Below, piece by piece: positions 55,055 through 64,000 of a stretch of 64,000 nt of DNA (the first letter of the stretch is position 1; every line of letters starts with the position of its first letter). This DNA is from Spirochaetota bacterium. Its GTDB lineage: Bacteria > Spirochaetota > Spirochaetia > Treponematales > UBA12059. A program made the translations under genes and the position numbers. Below the pieces are notes generated by a model. It saw only the letters and a list, made by a program, of their open reading frames with translations. It had not been told where the DNA came from and searched no databases. Where the stretch lies: the NCBI GenBank assembly GCA_018262985.1, contig JADFDI010000005.1:62001-126000 (forward strand), written 5' to 3'.

Positions 55055-55765
55055 ATGGATACGGATACCCCGGGAACCGAAGCCACCGGGAGCGCAACGC
55101 GCGCGAGGCGTCCTTCGCGCGGACCGCGCCGCGGCGGCGATGGCTTCGCGAAGGCCGCGCGACGCTTCCGGCGGACCCTCCTCGTCGTCCTAGTTTCCGC
55201 GCTGGCGGGCCTCGCCGCGGGCTTCGGCATCGTGGCGCTGGCGAACGCTGATCGGGCGGCCAAGGTCGAGGACGTCGCCGTCTTCGTCGCGGGAACCGCC
55301 GAGGCGGGCAAGCTCGTGCTGGCGGAAACCCGCGGCGTTTGGGAGGGCACCCGGCGCGTCCCGGCCGCCGTGCTCGGCATACGGTCGGACTGGCAAGCCC
55401 GCTTCAGGGCGGGTTACCTGGTGCGTTGGTACGTGGATTTCCTCGAGGACGGTCCGCCGCGCGTCAGCTACGCGGATCATGTCGCCCTGGTGGAGGTGCC
55501 CCGCCTCCGGGCAGACCGCGCCGAGTTCCTGCCGGAAACCTTCGCGGTCCTCTCCGAGGACCGCTCGATGCTGGTGGACGAGGAGAGGGCCAAGATGGAG
55601 CTCGTTCGCGGCCTCGGCGCCGAGCTCGCGGCCGTGGTGCCGCACCTCGACACGGGCGCCTCGCCCCGGGCGACGGCAATGGCTTCGCTCGCGCGCTTGG
55701 TCCGGGACGCCTTCGTCGCGGCCGGCTTCCGCGTCGACCATGTGTCCGTCCGCTTCGCCGACTGA
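55055..55765 (+). CDS. hypothetical membrane-anchored protein
   Basis: 236 residues. A basic, disordered N terminus (RARRPSRGPRRGGDGFAKAARRFRR) precedes one span at about residues 48-68 (LLVVLVSALAGLAAGFGIVALA), then a 170-residue extracytoplasmic domain (KLVLAETRGVWEGTRRVPAAV; DFLEDGPPRVSYADHVALVEVP). No family is recognised. The start follows CAAAGGAGGAGACG, 29 bases after mtnP, so it may be the last gene of the salvage operon or begin its own. Confidence 0.7.
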   Translation: MDTDTPGTEATGSATRARRPSRGPRRGGDGFAKAARRFRRTLLVVLVSALAGLAAGFGIVALANADRAAKVEDVAVFVAGTAEAGKLVLAETRGVWEGTRRVPAAVLGIRSDWQARFRAGYLVRWYVDFLEDGPPRVSYADHVALVEVPRLRADRAEFLPETFAVLSEDRSMLVDEERAKMELVRGLGAELAAVVPHLDTGASPRATAMASLARLVRDAFVAAGFRVDHVSVRFAD

Positions 55766-55827
55766 ACCGGAGGGGAACTTTCCCCCTGGCCGTGTTTTCC
55801 GTATATTCGGATGAAACGGAGGCAGTC

Positions 55828-56031
55828 ATGAAAGCGAACATGGGTACGATCGACCGTGTCATACGCATCGCGCTCGCCGCGCTTTTCACGGTGCTGATCG
55901 CGACGGGAATTGTCACGGGTACCGGCGCCTGGGTGCTCGGCGTGCTCGGGGCGGTGTTCCTCGTCACGGGCGTCATAGCCTTCTGCCCGCTCTACCTGCC
56001 GTTCGGGCTCAGCACCAAGGGAAAGAAGTAG
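55828..56031 (+). CDS. small inner-membrane protein, DUF2892 type
   Basis: 67 residues with two membrane spans. MKANMGTIDRVIRIALAALF and the CPLYLPFGLSTKGK tail match DUF2892 (the transmembrane domain also seen fused in YgaP-like proteins). The single conserved cysteine is in FCPLY. The start follows ACGGAGGCAGTC. Function unknown; too short for many gene finders. Confidence 0.8.
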   Translation: MKANMGTIDRVIRIALAALFTVLIATGIVTGTGAWVLGVLGAVFLVTGVIAFCPLYLPFGLSTKGKK

Positions 56032-56135
56032 CGGCGCACCGCCCGGGACGCCCGCCGCGCGCGGCGGGCGCCCATCACGGTTCAGCCGGACCCGGGCTCG
56101 CGGTCGCGGGTCGCGCGCGGTGGAAGCGGCATGCC

Positions 56136-56163
56136 TTGCCGTCGCACAACGCACGCATATACT
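56136..56163 (+). promoter_or_regulatory. candidate promoter of the histidine kinase gene
   Basis: TTGCCG and TATACT are separated by 16 bases; the start codon at 56172 lies only eight bases beyond the -10 box, so a leaderless transcript is predicted. No ribosome-binding site is visible there. Confidence 0.45.
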
Positions 56164-56171
56164 TTGCGGAC

Positions 56172-57464
56172 ATGACCGTAGCGGAGCCATCACGCAGCGG
56201 CCCGCAGCGGCGCCTGCCGCGCCCTTCGCGACAGCGTCCATCGCCGCTCTCGTTCCCGCTCCTCCTCGCCCTCGTATCAGCCTTGCCGTTCGGCGCGCGG
56301 GTTTTCGCCCAGACCGACGGCGGCGACGGCTTTTCCCTCGTCGAAAACCACGCGGCGGTCATGCTCCTCATCGAACCCGAGTCCGGAAGGATCGTGGCGG
56401 CCAACGCGGCCGCGGACGCATATTACGGCTACCGATCCGGCGTGCTCGAGACGATGAACATCAAGGACGTCAACGCGTTCGAGCCCGAGGCCGTCGACGA
56501 GGAACGGGAGCGCGCCGCTACCGAGGAGCGCTCGTACTTCATCTTTCCGCATCGTCATGCCGACGGGTCGGTGCACGCGGTGGAAGTCTATTCCTCGCCC
56601 GTGCGTACCCCGGACGGCGACCTGCTGCTATCGATCATCCACGACATCACGGGCAAGGCGGTGGCGCCGGACGACGTCGCCGAGTACCAGGCTCGGCTCA
56701 CGGCGCTCGCCGAGACGCGGGCCAACCAGCTTTCGCGGACGCGGGGCGTCGTCGCCTTCGTGGCGGCGGCCCTGGCCGTGGCCATCGTCGCGATGGTGGC
56801 GCTCGCCCACGCGGTCTCCGTGAGGAGGCGGGCGACCCTCCACGCGGAGGCGGCCCTCGCCGAGCGCACGAACCTCTACCGGGAACTCCAGCACCGCGTC
56901 AAGAATTCCCTGTCGACCATCGCGGCCCTGGTCGCCATCGAGACCGCGCGCGCCGCGGGCGAGGAGGCGCGGACCGCGCTGTCGGCCATCGGCGCGCGGA
57001 TCGGCACGGTCGCCTCGCTTTACCGCATCCTCCATGAAAGCGGCAGCATCGGAAAGGTGGATGCCGCCCGCTATCTCGATGCCGTGGCGCGCTCCGCCCA
57101 TGACGCGTGCAGCGCTTCGTGCGCGGACATCGAGCTCGTCCTCGACCTGGCTCCCCTCCCCCTGGACGCCCGGCAGGCATCGGCGCTCGGCCTGGTGCTC
57201 AACGAACTGCTCGCCAACGCGTACAAGCACGCGTTCGCCGCGGGAGCCTCGGGCTCGATCAAGGTGAGCTTCGGCGATTCCGCGTCCGGGCGGCGCGAGC
57301 TCTCGGTCCTCACGGACGGCAAGCCTTTCCCTCCCGACTTCGATCCGGCCGCCGCGAAGGGCTTCGGGCTCCGCATGGTCGGCGAATTCGCGCGCCAGCT
57401 CCACGGCGAGCTGGTCCTGGCCGACGGCCCCGCTCCGGGGTTCGTCCTGAGGTACTCCGCATGA
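56172..57464 (+). CDS. sensor histidine kinase (HisKA_2 family) with PAS domain
   Basis: 430 residues. An N-terminal hydrophobic segment (about 24-46) is followed by a PAS domain (about 55-160, HAAVMLLIEPESGRIVAANAA and HADGSVHAVEVYSS) that would be outside the cytoplasm, then a span at about 192-214. The dimerisation/phosphoacceptor segment LYRELQHRVKNSLSTIAALV (H241) is the HisKA_2 type found in general stress and light-type kinases, and the ATPase N box is LVLNELLANAYKHAF. No receiver is fused. The start ATG at 56172 is chosen over a TTG 12 codons upstream. It overlaps the nitroreductase gene by four bases. Confidence 0.87.
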   Translation: MTVAEPSRSGPQRRLPRPSRQRPSPLSFPLLLALVSALPFGARVFAQTDGGDGFSLVENHAAVMLLIEPESGRIVAANAAADAYYGYRSGVLETMNIKDVNAFEPEAVDEERERAATEERSYFIFPHRHADGSVHAVEVYSSPVRTPDGDLLLSIIHDITGKAVAPDDVAEYQARLTALAETRANQLSRTRGVVAFVAAALAVAIVAMVALAHAVSVRRRATLHAEAALAERTNLYRELQHRVKNSLSTIAALVAIETARAAGEEARTALSAIGARIGTVASLYRILHESGSIGKVDAARYLDAVARSAHDACSASCADIELVLDLAPLPLDARQASALGLVLNELLANAYKHAFAAGASGSIKVSFGDSASGRRELSVLTDGKPFPPDFDPAAAKGFGLRMVGEFARQLHGELVLADGPAPGFVLRYSA

Positions 57465-58324
57465 GCATCGCCCTGGACACCCTTCTTTCGCGCCGCTCGG
57501 TGCGCTCCTTCGACGGACGGCCGCTCGATGCCGAGGACCGGGACGCGCTCGAGACCGTTTTGGCCGAGACCGGCCCGGGACCGTTCGGAGCCGCGCCAAG
57601 GGTCCGACTCCTTGACGCGGCGCAGGCCGGCCTCGAGGACGCGGACCGGGCGCCGGCGCGCATCGGCGCCTACGGCGTGGTTTCCGGGGCCCGCGCCTGG
57701 CTGGTCGGCGCGATCGAGAACGGGCCCGACGCCTGCGTCGATTTCGGCTACGCGTTCGAGGGAATCGTATTGGCAGCCGCCGAACGGGGAGTCGGCACCT
57801 GTTGGCTTGGCGGTACCTTCTCGCGCGGAGCCGCGGCGCGGGCGATCGGCCTCGCGGAGGGCGAACTGCTTCCCGCGATATCTCCCGTCGGATATCCCGC
57901 GGACCGTCGCACCCTGGTGGACGCCGCGTTCCGCCTCGGGGCCGGCTCCGACGGCCGCAAGCCGTGGCGCGAGTTGTTTTTCGACGGCGAACCCGGCCGG
58001 CCCTTGCCCGCGTCCGGACTCGGCGACTGGGCCGGCATTCTCGAGGCGGTCAGGCGCGCGCCCTCGGCCTCGAACCGGCAGCCCTGGCGTCTGGTCCGCG
58101 ACGCTCCGGGAAGGATCCGGCTCCTGTTCGCCGAGAACCGCGCCTACAATCGCGCGCTCGAACCGGTTCGCGTCCAGGAACTCGATCTCGGCATCGCGAT
58201 GCGCCACCTCGCCGAAGCGTGCGCCGCCACGGGCCGGGCCGGCGCCTGGGCGCGCCTGCCCGAGGACGCCGCGAAACCCGCCGCCCCGTTCGCCTACCAC
58301 GCCACCTGGCTCGGAGACGCATAG
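57461..58324 (+). CDS. nitroreductase family protein (TM1586-like)
   Basis: 287 residues. LLSRRSVRSFDGRPL at the N terminus is the FMN-binding start of nitroreductases, AERGVGTCWLGGTFSR is a family block, and SASNRQPWRLVRD the second flavin contact; the internal duplication of the two halves fits the putative TM nitroreductase (TM1586) group. A PRGTG-like NADPH loop is not seen. The gene overlaps the histidine kinase stop by ATGA, suggesting the kinase and a flavin enzyme work together, for example in redox sensing. Substrate unknown. Confidence 0.85.
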   Translation: MSIALDTLLSRRSVRSFDGRPLDAEDRDALETVLAETGPGPFGAAPRVRLLDAAQAGLEDADRAPARIGAYGVVSGARAWLVGAIENGPDACVDFGYAFEGIVLAAAERGVGTCWLGGTFSRGAAARAIGLAEGELLPAISPVGYPADRRTLVDAAFRLGAGSDGRKPWRELFFDGEPGRPLPASGLGDWAGILEAVRRAPSASNRQPWRLVRDAPGRIRLLFAENRAYNRALEPVRVQELDLGIAMRHLAEACAATGRAGAWARLPEDAAKPAAPFAYHATWLGDA

Positions 58325-58472
58325 GCGGACGGGGGGATTGTAATTTCGGGAAGCCTCGAAGCCGGATCCCGGGGAAAGGCAACTCGTCCGCCTCCGCCTG
58401 ATCCCGCGGCGCCGTAATCGCGCGCACCCGGCAGCTCGCTTCGCCCGCCCGCCGCACCGACGGCGGCCGGCC

Positions 58473-59660
58473 CTACGGCTGGGGCTGGAGCCGCCAGAGC
58501 TTTCCGGCCGGGCCGTCCGACAACAGGTACACGAATCCGTCGGGACCGACGCGCACGTCGCGGATGCGGCCGATGTCGCCGTCGAGAAGAAGCTCCTCGG
58601 ACGCTACCCGGCGTCCGTCCAGGACCAGCCTGACGAGCTTCCGCCCGGCGAGCGAGCCCGCGAGGAGGTTTCCGTTCCAGTACGGGAATGCGCCACCCGC
58701 GTAGAAGGCAAGGCCCGAGGGAGCGATGGACGGGGTCCAGTGCAGGATCGGGTCCGTCACGCCCGGAGCCGTCGCGCCGACGCCTACCTTCGCCCCCGAG
58801 TACGCCACGCCGTAGGTGGTCAGGTCCCATCCGTAATCCGCGCCGCGGAGGACGACGTTCACCTCGTCGCCGCCCCTCGGGCCGTGCTCGGTCAGCCAGG
58901 GTAGGCCGTCCGCGGGGTTGATGGCGAGGCCTTGCGCGTTGCGGTGGCCGAGCGACCAGACGGCCGGCGCGTCGCCGGAGCCGCCCGCGAAGGGATTGTC
59001 CGCGGGGACGGAGCCGTCGTCGCGGAGCCGGACCACCTTGCCCTGGCCGTCTGCGGGATCGCGCGCGCGCTTGCCGTCGCCGCGCTCTCCGGTCGTGACG
59101 AACAGGTAGCCCGCCGCGTCGAACGCGAGCCGGGATCCGAAGTGGACGTCCGATCCCGTTTTCTTCGCTGCCCGCCAGATGACCCGCCCCTCGACGAGGG
59201 CCGGCGCCGCGCCGGGACGCTCCTCGAGCCTCGCGCGATACACGGCGGTCGAGGCCCCGCCGGCTCCGGGTTCGGCGAAGGAGAGGTACACGAGGCGGTT
59301 CTCCGCGAAGCGCGGATGGAGAGCGATGTCGAGCAGTCCCCCCTGTCCGGCCGCCGCGACCTTCGGCGGTCCGGCTACGGGGACGGAGCTCGAGCCGTCC
59401 AGCAGCAGGAGCCTGCCTTCGCGCTCGGTGACCAACGCGCGGCCGTCCGGCAGGAAGGCGAGGGCCCAGGGGTTCGAAAAGGCGTAGGGGAAGGCCGCGA
59501 GCGAGAAGCGGACGCCGCCGCGTTCCTTCGCCGGAACCTCGACGCGCGGTTCGGACAGGCGGACCGCTTCGGCGGAACCGTGCCAGGGAACGAGGAACAC
59601 CGCCAGAGCGGCCAAAATCGAGGCGAGGCGCCTGGTCAGTGGTCGTACGATCGTATTCAT
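58473..59660 (-). CDS. PQQ-dependent aldose sugar dehydrogenase-like protein
   Basis: 395 residues, exported: signal RRLASILAALAVFLVPWHGSAEA then a beta-propeller of the glucose/sorbosone dehydrogenase (YliI/GdhB) family. Typical blocks are PWALAFLPDGRALVTEREGRLLLLDG, HFGSRLAFDAAGYLFVTTGER, VWSLGHRNAQGLAINPADGLPWLTEHGPRGGDEVN and DYGWDLTTYG. It would oxidise an aldose in the periplasm using PQQ; no PQQ-synthesis gene is in the window, so cofactor may be scavenged. The start at 59660 gives a good signal; the preceding TTG is not used. Confidence 0.87.
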   Translation of the reverse strand: MNTIVRPLTRRLASILAALAVFLVPWHGSAEAVRLSEPRVEVPAKERGGVRFSLAAFPYAFSNPWALAFLPDGRALVTEREGRLLLLDGSSSVPVAGPPKVAAAGQGGLLDIALHPRFAENRLVYLSFAEPGAGGASTAVYRARLEERPGAAPALVEGRVIWRAAKKTGSDVHFGSRLAFDAAGYLFVTTGERGDGKRARDPADGQGKVVRLRDDGSVPADNPFAGGSGDAPAVWSLGHRNAQGLAINPADGLPWLTEHGPRGGDEVNVVLRGADYGWDLTTYGVAYSGAKVGVGATAPGVTDPILHWTPSIAPSGLAFYAGGAFPYWNGNLLAGSLAGRKLVRLVLDGRRVASEELLLDGDIGRIRDVRVGPDGFVYLLSDGPAGKLWRLQPQP

Positions 59661-59782
59661 GACATTAAATATAATCAATTTTGGGACGGTCGGCGCCTCG
59701 GGGACGCGAAACCCGAGATCGCGTCGGCGCGGTCCGCGTCCTCGCTTGACCCCGGGCCGGCGCGGGGCTAGGCTGGCCGGCC

Positions 59783-61003
59783 ATGCGCTTCATCCACGTC
59801 TCCGATCTCCACCTCGGCCGGACGCTTCGCGAACGCCCGCTCCGCGACGAGCAGGCCGCCATGCTGGCCGCCGTCGCCGAAGCCGCCCGCGACCCGTCGA
59901 TCGCCGCGCTGGTGATCGCGGGCGACGTCTACGATCGTGGCGTGCCTCCGCCCGACGCGGTCGCCTTGCTGGACGGTTTCCTGGCGGGGCTCCGGGCGGC
60001 GCGGCCCGACCTGGCCATCATCGTCGTACCCGGAAACCACGATTCGGCCGCGCGGCTTTCCTTCGGCGCCCGCTTTTTCGAGGGAGCCGGCGTGCACATC
60101 AGGACCGACGCGGCCTCTTGCGTCGTCCCCGTCGTGGTCGAGCGCGAGGGGGAGCGGGCGGCGTTCTGGCCTCTGCCCTTCCTGACTCCGGGCTGCCTTC
60201 CTCCGGATTTCGGAGAACCGCGCGCGGACGCAAGGGCCGGAACCGCGCCCGGCGAGCTCGACTTCGGGGAGGCCCCGCTGGAACGGCTCAGATCCCAGGA
60301 GGAGCTCTGCGCCGCCGCGCTTTCGGCAATCGCGCGGCGCCTGGAGCCGGGCGCCGCCAACATCCTCGTCGCCCACCTGTTCGCCAGGGGGGGGCTCGCG
60401 AGCGAATCGGAACGGGCTTTCGTGGGCGCCGCGGAGCAAGTGGACGCCGGACTCTTCGACATCTTCGATTACGCGGCGCTCGGTCACCTGCACCGGCCCC
60501 AGGCGGCGGGCGGGAAGGGGCGCTATTCAGGCGCGCCGCTGGCCTACTCCTTCGACGAGTCGGGGCAGGAGCGCGGCTTCCTGGTCGTGGACGTCGATTC
60601 CGTCGATCCCGCCAAGGTGGATTTCGTCCCGATCCGCCCCAAGAGGGCGTTGAGGCGGATTACCGGAACCTGGGAAGAGATCATGGCGGCCGCCGCCCGC
60701 GACGAGAGTCCCGACGATTTCATCGAGGCGGTAATCGAGGATCCGGCTCCGGTGCTGAATCCGGTGGAGCGTCTGCGCGAGCGCCTGCCGAACCTGCTGT
60801 CGGTGCGCCAGGCGGCGTTCGAGTCCGCGGTCGACGCGCCGGGCGCCGCGCCTATCCGGATCGAGCGCGCGGACGCCGACGGCGTGCTCGACGATTTTTC
60901 GGCCTTCCATAAGGAAGTCCTCGGGATGGAGGCGGACGCGGATACGCTCGCGCTGATGGCCGGTCTGGTCGAGGAGGCGGAACATGCGGCCCGTCAGGCT
61001 TAG
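59783..61003 (+). CDS. sbcD: exonuclease SbcCD subunit D
   Basis: Mre11-type nuclease that, with SbcC, opens hairpins and protein-blocked DNA ends. 406 residues. Metal-binding motifs are D8-x-H10 (VSDLHLG), AGDVYD (D48), PGNHD (N85, H86), H in LVAHLF and GHLH, all in order. The C-terminal cap is normal. It overlaps sbcC by 20 bases, so the subunits are translated together. Confidence 0.95.
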   Translation: MRFIHVSDLHLGRTLRERPLRDEQAAMLAAVAEAARDPSIAALVIAGDVYDRGVPPPDAVALLDGFLAGLRAARPDLAIIVVPGNHDSAARLSFGARFFEGAGVHIRTDAASCVVPVVVEREGERAAFWPLPFLTPGCLPPDFGEPRADARAGTAPGELDFGEAPLERLRSQEELCAAALSAIARRLEPGAANILVAHLFARGGLASESERAFVGAAEQVDAGLFDIFDYAALGHLHRPQAAGGKGRYSGAPLAYSFDESGQERGFLVVDVDSVDPAKVDFVPIRPKRALRRITGTWEEIMAAAARDESPDDFIEAVIEDPAPVLNPVERLRERLPNLLSVRQAAFESAVDAPGAAPIRIERADADGVLDDFSAFHKEVLGMEADADTLALMAGLVEEAEHAARQA

Positions 61004-63989
61004 GCTCGAGAATTTCGGACCCTACCGCGCTCCGGTCGAGGTCGACTTCGAGAAGCTCGGAGGACTGTTCCTGGTGCACGGCAAGACCGGCTCGGGAAAG
61101 ACCACGCTGTTCGACGCCATGACCTACGCCCTCTACGGAGAGGCCCCCGGTGCGCGGAGCAGCTTCGAGAAGCAGCTGGCCTCGCATTGGGCGGAGCCGG
61201 GCGAAGGGTCGAGCGTCTCGTTCGAGTTCCTGGCCTCGGGCACGCGCTACCTGGCGGAGCGCAATCCGCCGTCGCGCCGGCTCAAACGGAACGGCGAGCT
61301 CGACTACACTCCCGCCTCGGCGTCGCTTTCGCGGTTCGAGAGCGGGGAGTGGAAACCCCTCGCTTCGATGGTGTCCGAGGTAGGGGCCGCGGTCACGGGG
61401 CTGCTAGGCCTGAGCGCCGACGAGTTCTCCAAAGTGGTCCTACTGCCCCAGGGCGAGTTCGAGAATTTCCTCCGGATGAACAGCAGGGACCGGACCGCGG
61501 TGCTCGAGAAGCTCTTCCCCGTGGATCTTTACGAGGCGAGCACCCGCTTGGCCCGCGATCGCTCGAAGGCGGCGGAGGACGCGGCCTCTCGGGTCGGGGC
61601 GGAGCTCGCCCGCGTCGCGGCGGCTGAACCGGAGGGAGGCGCCGCGCCCGCCCTCGTGGCGGCGGGGGTCGCGCTCGAGGAAGCGGAAGCGCGGCGGCAG
61701 TCGGCCGCGGCGGAAGCGACCGCGTTGGCGCTCGCGCTGGAGGGAGCCCGAACGAAACTACTCGCGGCCAGGCGCGCGGAAGCCGCCGCGAACCGCCTGG
61801 CGTCGCTCGAAGCCCGCCGGCCCGAGCTGCTCGCGCTCGAGGGACGCATCGACGCCGCCCGTCGGGCGGCGGAAGCGGCGCCCGCCATCCGCGAAGCGAA
61901 ACGGCTCGCGGCCGAGCTGGCCTCGGTCGAGTTCCGCCTGGAAGGGTTCCGCGCGAAGGCTCGCGAGATCGAAGCGAACGAAGCGGCCATGGACGCCGCG
62001 CTGGTCGAATCGGCAGCTCTCGTCGAGCGGCTCGCCGCGCTCGACGGAGACATCGGCACCCTGACGGCGGCGCTCGTGGCTTGGGACAGGGCGCTCGATG
62101 TGTCGGCGCGTCGGGATCGGGCCGCGCTCGAGCGTGACGCCGCCCTGGCGGCCGCCGCCGCGCGCGGGGTGGCGCTTGAAGAGGCGGAGAGCGCCTTCGC
62201 GGCCATGGCGGTCGAAGACGGCGAGGATGAGCGGCGGCAGCAGGCGCGCGACGAGGCCAGAGCCGCGTTCGAGGCCGCCCGCGACGCGAAGGCCCGCGCC
62301 GACGCGCGCGCGGCGGAACGCGCGGCGCTGGAGCGTTCCGCCGGGGAACTGGCCGGGGCCGAGGCGGCGCGCGCGGAAGCGGAAGCCAGGCTGGCCGCCC
62401 TGGACGCGCGCATGCTCGAGGAGACGGCGCGACGCGACGCCTCGATCGCCGCCTCGCTCGCGGCCACCCTCGTCTCCGGCGCCCCGTGCCCGGTCTGCGG
62501 TTCGACCGAGCACCCCGCCCCTGCCCGATCGACAGGAAACGACGCTCCCGACGCCGACGCGCTCCGGAGCCTCGAGGCCGAGCGCCGCGCCGCGCTCGAG
62601 GCCTTTTCGAAAGCCGCGGCCGAAGTCGGTCCGCTCGCGGACGCCGTCGCCCGGGGCAAGCTCGCCGAGGCGGACTCGACGGAACTCGAGCCGTCCGTGG
62701 CGGCGGCGTCGCTCGCGGAGGCCGTTCGCGCCGACGAGGCGGCCGCGGCCGCGCTCCGCGACCTGGCCGTGTTGAGGCGGAAGCGCGACGAGGCGGCGCG
62801 GGCGGTCGAGGCTGCCCGCGAGGATCTGAAGGCCGCGAATGAACTTCTCGTGCTTGCGCGCGAGACCTTCGCGCGGCTGGACGCCGAAGCGTCCGAGAAT
62901 TCCAGGGCGGCGGGAGGCTCGGACCCGCGACCGCGGCTCGCGACCGCGCGGAAGGAGCGTTCCGTCGTCGAGACGCGCCGCGCGAAGCTAGAAGCCGATC
63001 GCGCGGCGCATGCCGAAGCGCGGTCCCGCGTAGCCAGCGCCATGGATGAGACCATCAAGCGCCTCGAGGCGCTCCGGCCGGAGGTCGAAAACTCGCGGGG
63101 ACTGTGCGCCGCCGCCCTAGTCGGGTGCGGATTCGGCGACGAGGCCGCGGCTTCGGCCGCCTTCGTCGAGCCGGGCGCACTCGCCGAGATGGAGAAAGCC
63201 CGCGCCGAATGGGACCTGGAGCTCGCCGCGGCGCGCGCCGCCGCCGAGGAAGCGCTTCACGCGGCCGAAGGGCCGCTCCCCGACGTCGACGAGCTGGCGC
63301 GCAAGCTAGCCGAAGCCGAGGGGCGGCGCGACCTCGCCGAGGGCGAACGCGACCGGGCCCGCGACGAGGCGGCACGGCTGCGCGCGCTCGTCGACGACCG
63401 GACTCGACTGGAAGCCGAACGGCAGGAACTCGACGCGCGACACGCCAGGCTCTCCAACCTTTCCCAGCTGCTGTCGGGAACCATCAACCAGCGCAGGCTG
63501 CCGTTCAAGAACTACGCGCTCTCGGCCTGGTTCCGCGCCGTGGTGGAACGGGGAAACCTGAGGCTCCGCGAGATGTCGGGCGGACGGTACAGCCTCGCGG
63601 TGGAGGATCAGGGCGGACGGGGTTACGGCGGACTCGATCTGACGGTCCGGGACGCCTATACGGGCTCTTCCCGCCCGACCGGAACCCTGTCCGGCGGCGA
63701 ACGCTTCCTCGCGTCGGTCTCGCTCGCCCTCGGCCTCGCGGACGCCATCCGCGAACGCTCGGGCGGAGCTTCGCTCGAGGCGGTCTTCATCGACGAAGGC
63801 TTCGGGTCGCTCGACGAGGAAGCCCTCGACCGGGCGATAAGCGCGCTCGAGTCCATCAGGGGCGCGCGCGTCATCGGCATCGTGTCTCACGTGGCGGCCC
63901 TGCGTTCGCGCGTCGCCTCGCGGATCGAAGTGGTGCGCGAGCGCGAAGGCTCCCGGATAGTCATGGCCGACGGTTTCGAGGAGGAGTAG
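60984..63989 (+). CDS. sbcC: exonuclease SbcCD subunit C
   Basis: Rad50/SMC-type ATPase of SbcCD. 1001 residues. Walker A is HGKTGSGKTTLFDAM (33-47), followed by long alanine/arginine/glutamate-rich coiled coils, a zinc hook C502-P-V-C505 in GAPCPVCGSTEHPAP at the bend, and the C-terminal signature LSGGERFLASVSLALGLA with Walker B VFIDEGFGSLDEEAL. Complete, ending 11 bases before the window edge. Confidence 0.95.
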   Translation: MRPVRLRLENFGPYRAPVEVDFEKLGGLFLVHGKTGSGKTTLFDAMTYALYGEAPGARSSFEKQLASHWAEPGEGSSVSFEFLASGTRYLAERNPPSRRLKRNGELDYTPASASLSRFESGEWKPLASMVSEVGAAVTGLLGLSADEFSKVVLLPQGEFENFLRMNSRDRTAVLEKLFPVDLYEASTRLARDRSKAAEDAASRVGAELARVAAAEPEGGAAPALVAAGVALEEAEARRQSAAAEATALALALEGARTKLLAARRAEAAANRLASLEARRPELLALEGRIDAARRAAEAAPAIREAKRLAAELASVEFRLEGFRAKAREIEANEAAMDAALVESAALVERLAALDGDIGTLTAALVAWDRALDVSARRDRAALERDAALAAAAARGVALEEAESAFAAMAVEDGEDERRQQARDEARAAFEAARDAKARADARAAERAALERSAGELAGAEAARAEAEARLAALDARMLEETARRDASIAASLAATLVSGAPCPVCGSTEHPAPARSTGNDAPDADALRSLEAERRAALEAFSKAAAEVGPLADAVARGKLAEADSTELEPSVAAASLAEAVRADEAAAAALRDLAVLRRKRDEAARAVEAAREDLKAANELLVLARETFARLDAEASENSRAAGGSDPRPRLATARKERSVVETRRAKLEADRAAHAEARSRVASAMDETIKRLEALRPEVENSRGLCAAALVGCGFGDEAAASAAFVEPGALAEMEKARAEWDLELAAARAAAEEALHAAEGPLPDVDELARKLAEAEGRRDLAEGERDRARDEAARLRALVDDRTRLEAERQELDARHARLSNLSQLLSGTINQRRLPFKNYALSAWFRAVVERGNLRLREMSGGRYSLAVEDQGGRGYGGLDLTVRDAYTGSSRPTGTLSGGERFLASVSLALGLADAIRERSGGASLEAVFIDEGFGSLDEEALDRAISALESIRGARVIGIVSHVAALRSRVASRIEVVREREGSRIVMADGFEEE

Positions 63990-64000
63990 CGGGAACGACG

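Overview
The window is about 65% GC and carries a bacterial replication-origin neighbourhood followed by a long accessory stretch. The order gyrA-gyrB (leftward), dnaA-dnaN-recF-DUF721-rpmH-rnpA-yidD-yidC-jag (rightward), a paired TIGR03545/TIGR03546 locus, CheD and a CheW/MCP pair, and a two-membrane YidC all suggest a free-living, high-GC member of the Spirochaetota. That placement is inferred from gene order and protein character; no rRNA is present to confirm it.

Left and origin part (1-18.8 kb): the 3' end of a nucleotidyltransferase-like gene, glycerol kinase, a dicarboxylate/glutamate symporter, metK, two small genes (one lipoprotein), then gyrA and gyrB on the minus strand. Two ParB-binding parS palindromes lie beyond the gyrA stop. 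Transcription diverges between gyrB and dnaA. DnaA boxes flank dnaA on both sides, and an 81% AT tract between dnaA and dnaN is the best unwinding-element candidate. dnaN, recF and a DciA-like DUF721 gene follow, then the tightly packed ribosomal L34 / RNase P / YidD / YidC / Jag cluster, closed by a strong terminator.

Middle part (18.8-33.2 kb): the TIGR03545/TIGR03546 membrane pair, a UbiA-type prenyltransferase, an NMT1-type ABC importer with a coupled acetyltransferase, an alpha-toroid protein, two overlapping AT-richer lipoprotein genes, a REP-associated tyrosine transposase (RAYT) with a cluster of its probable target motif (core GGGGACAGAGC), a three-gene ABC-2 exporter, a SpoU methyltransferase and a ferritin with complete ferroxidase centre. 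The same 11-base core recurs 11 times between 21.5 and 53.6 kb, including inside mtnA.

Right part (33.4-64 kb): sensory and metabolic genes. These include a sugar-diacid sensor joined to an MCP-like tip, an aldo/keto reductase coupled to cheD, a tandem GNAT with two DUF genes, an esterase / acyltransferase / DUF6320 trio, a carotenoid desaturase-hydroxylase pair, a pseudo-receiver/HATPase/cNMP protein, a tRNA-Ile(CAU) followed by nested palindromes built from its own 3' end, a CheW/MCP unit, a TetR and a PAS-LuxR regulator, a PanE-like reductase, and an overlapping operon mtnA - class II aldolase - mtnP. That operon is the complete gene set expected for a methylthioadenosine-to-DHAP salvage shunt. 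A histidine kinase coupled to a nitroreductase, a PQQ-type sugar dehydrogenase and sbcD-sbcC end the window.

Starts were chosen from ribosome-binding sites and family lengths. No CRISPR array, prophage or rRNA was seen.
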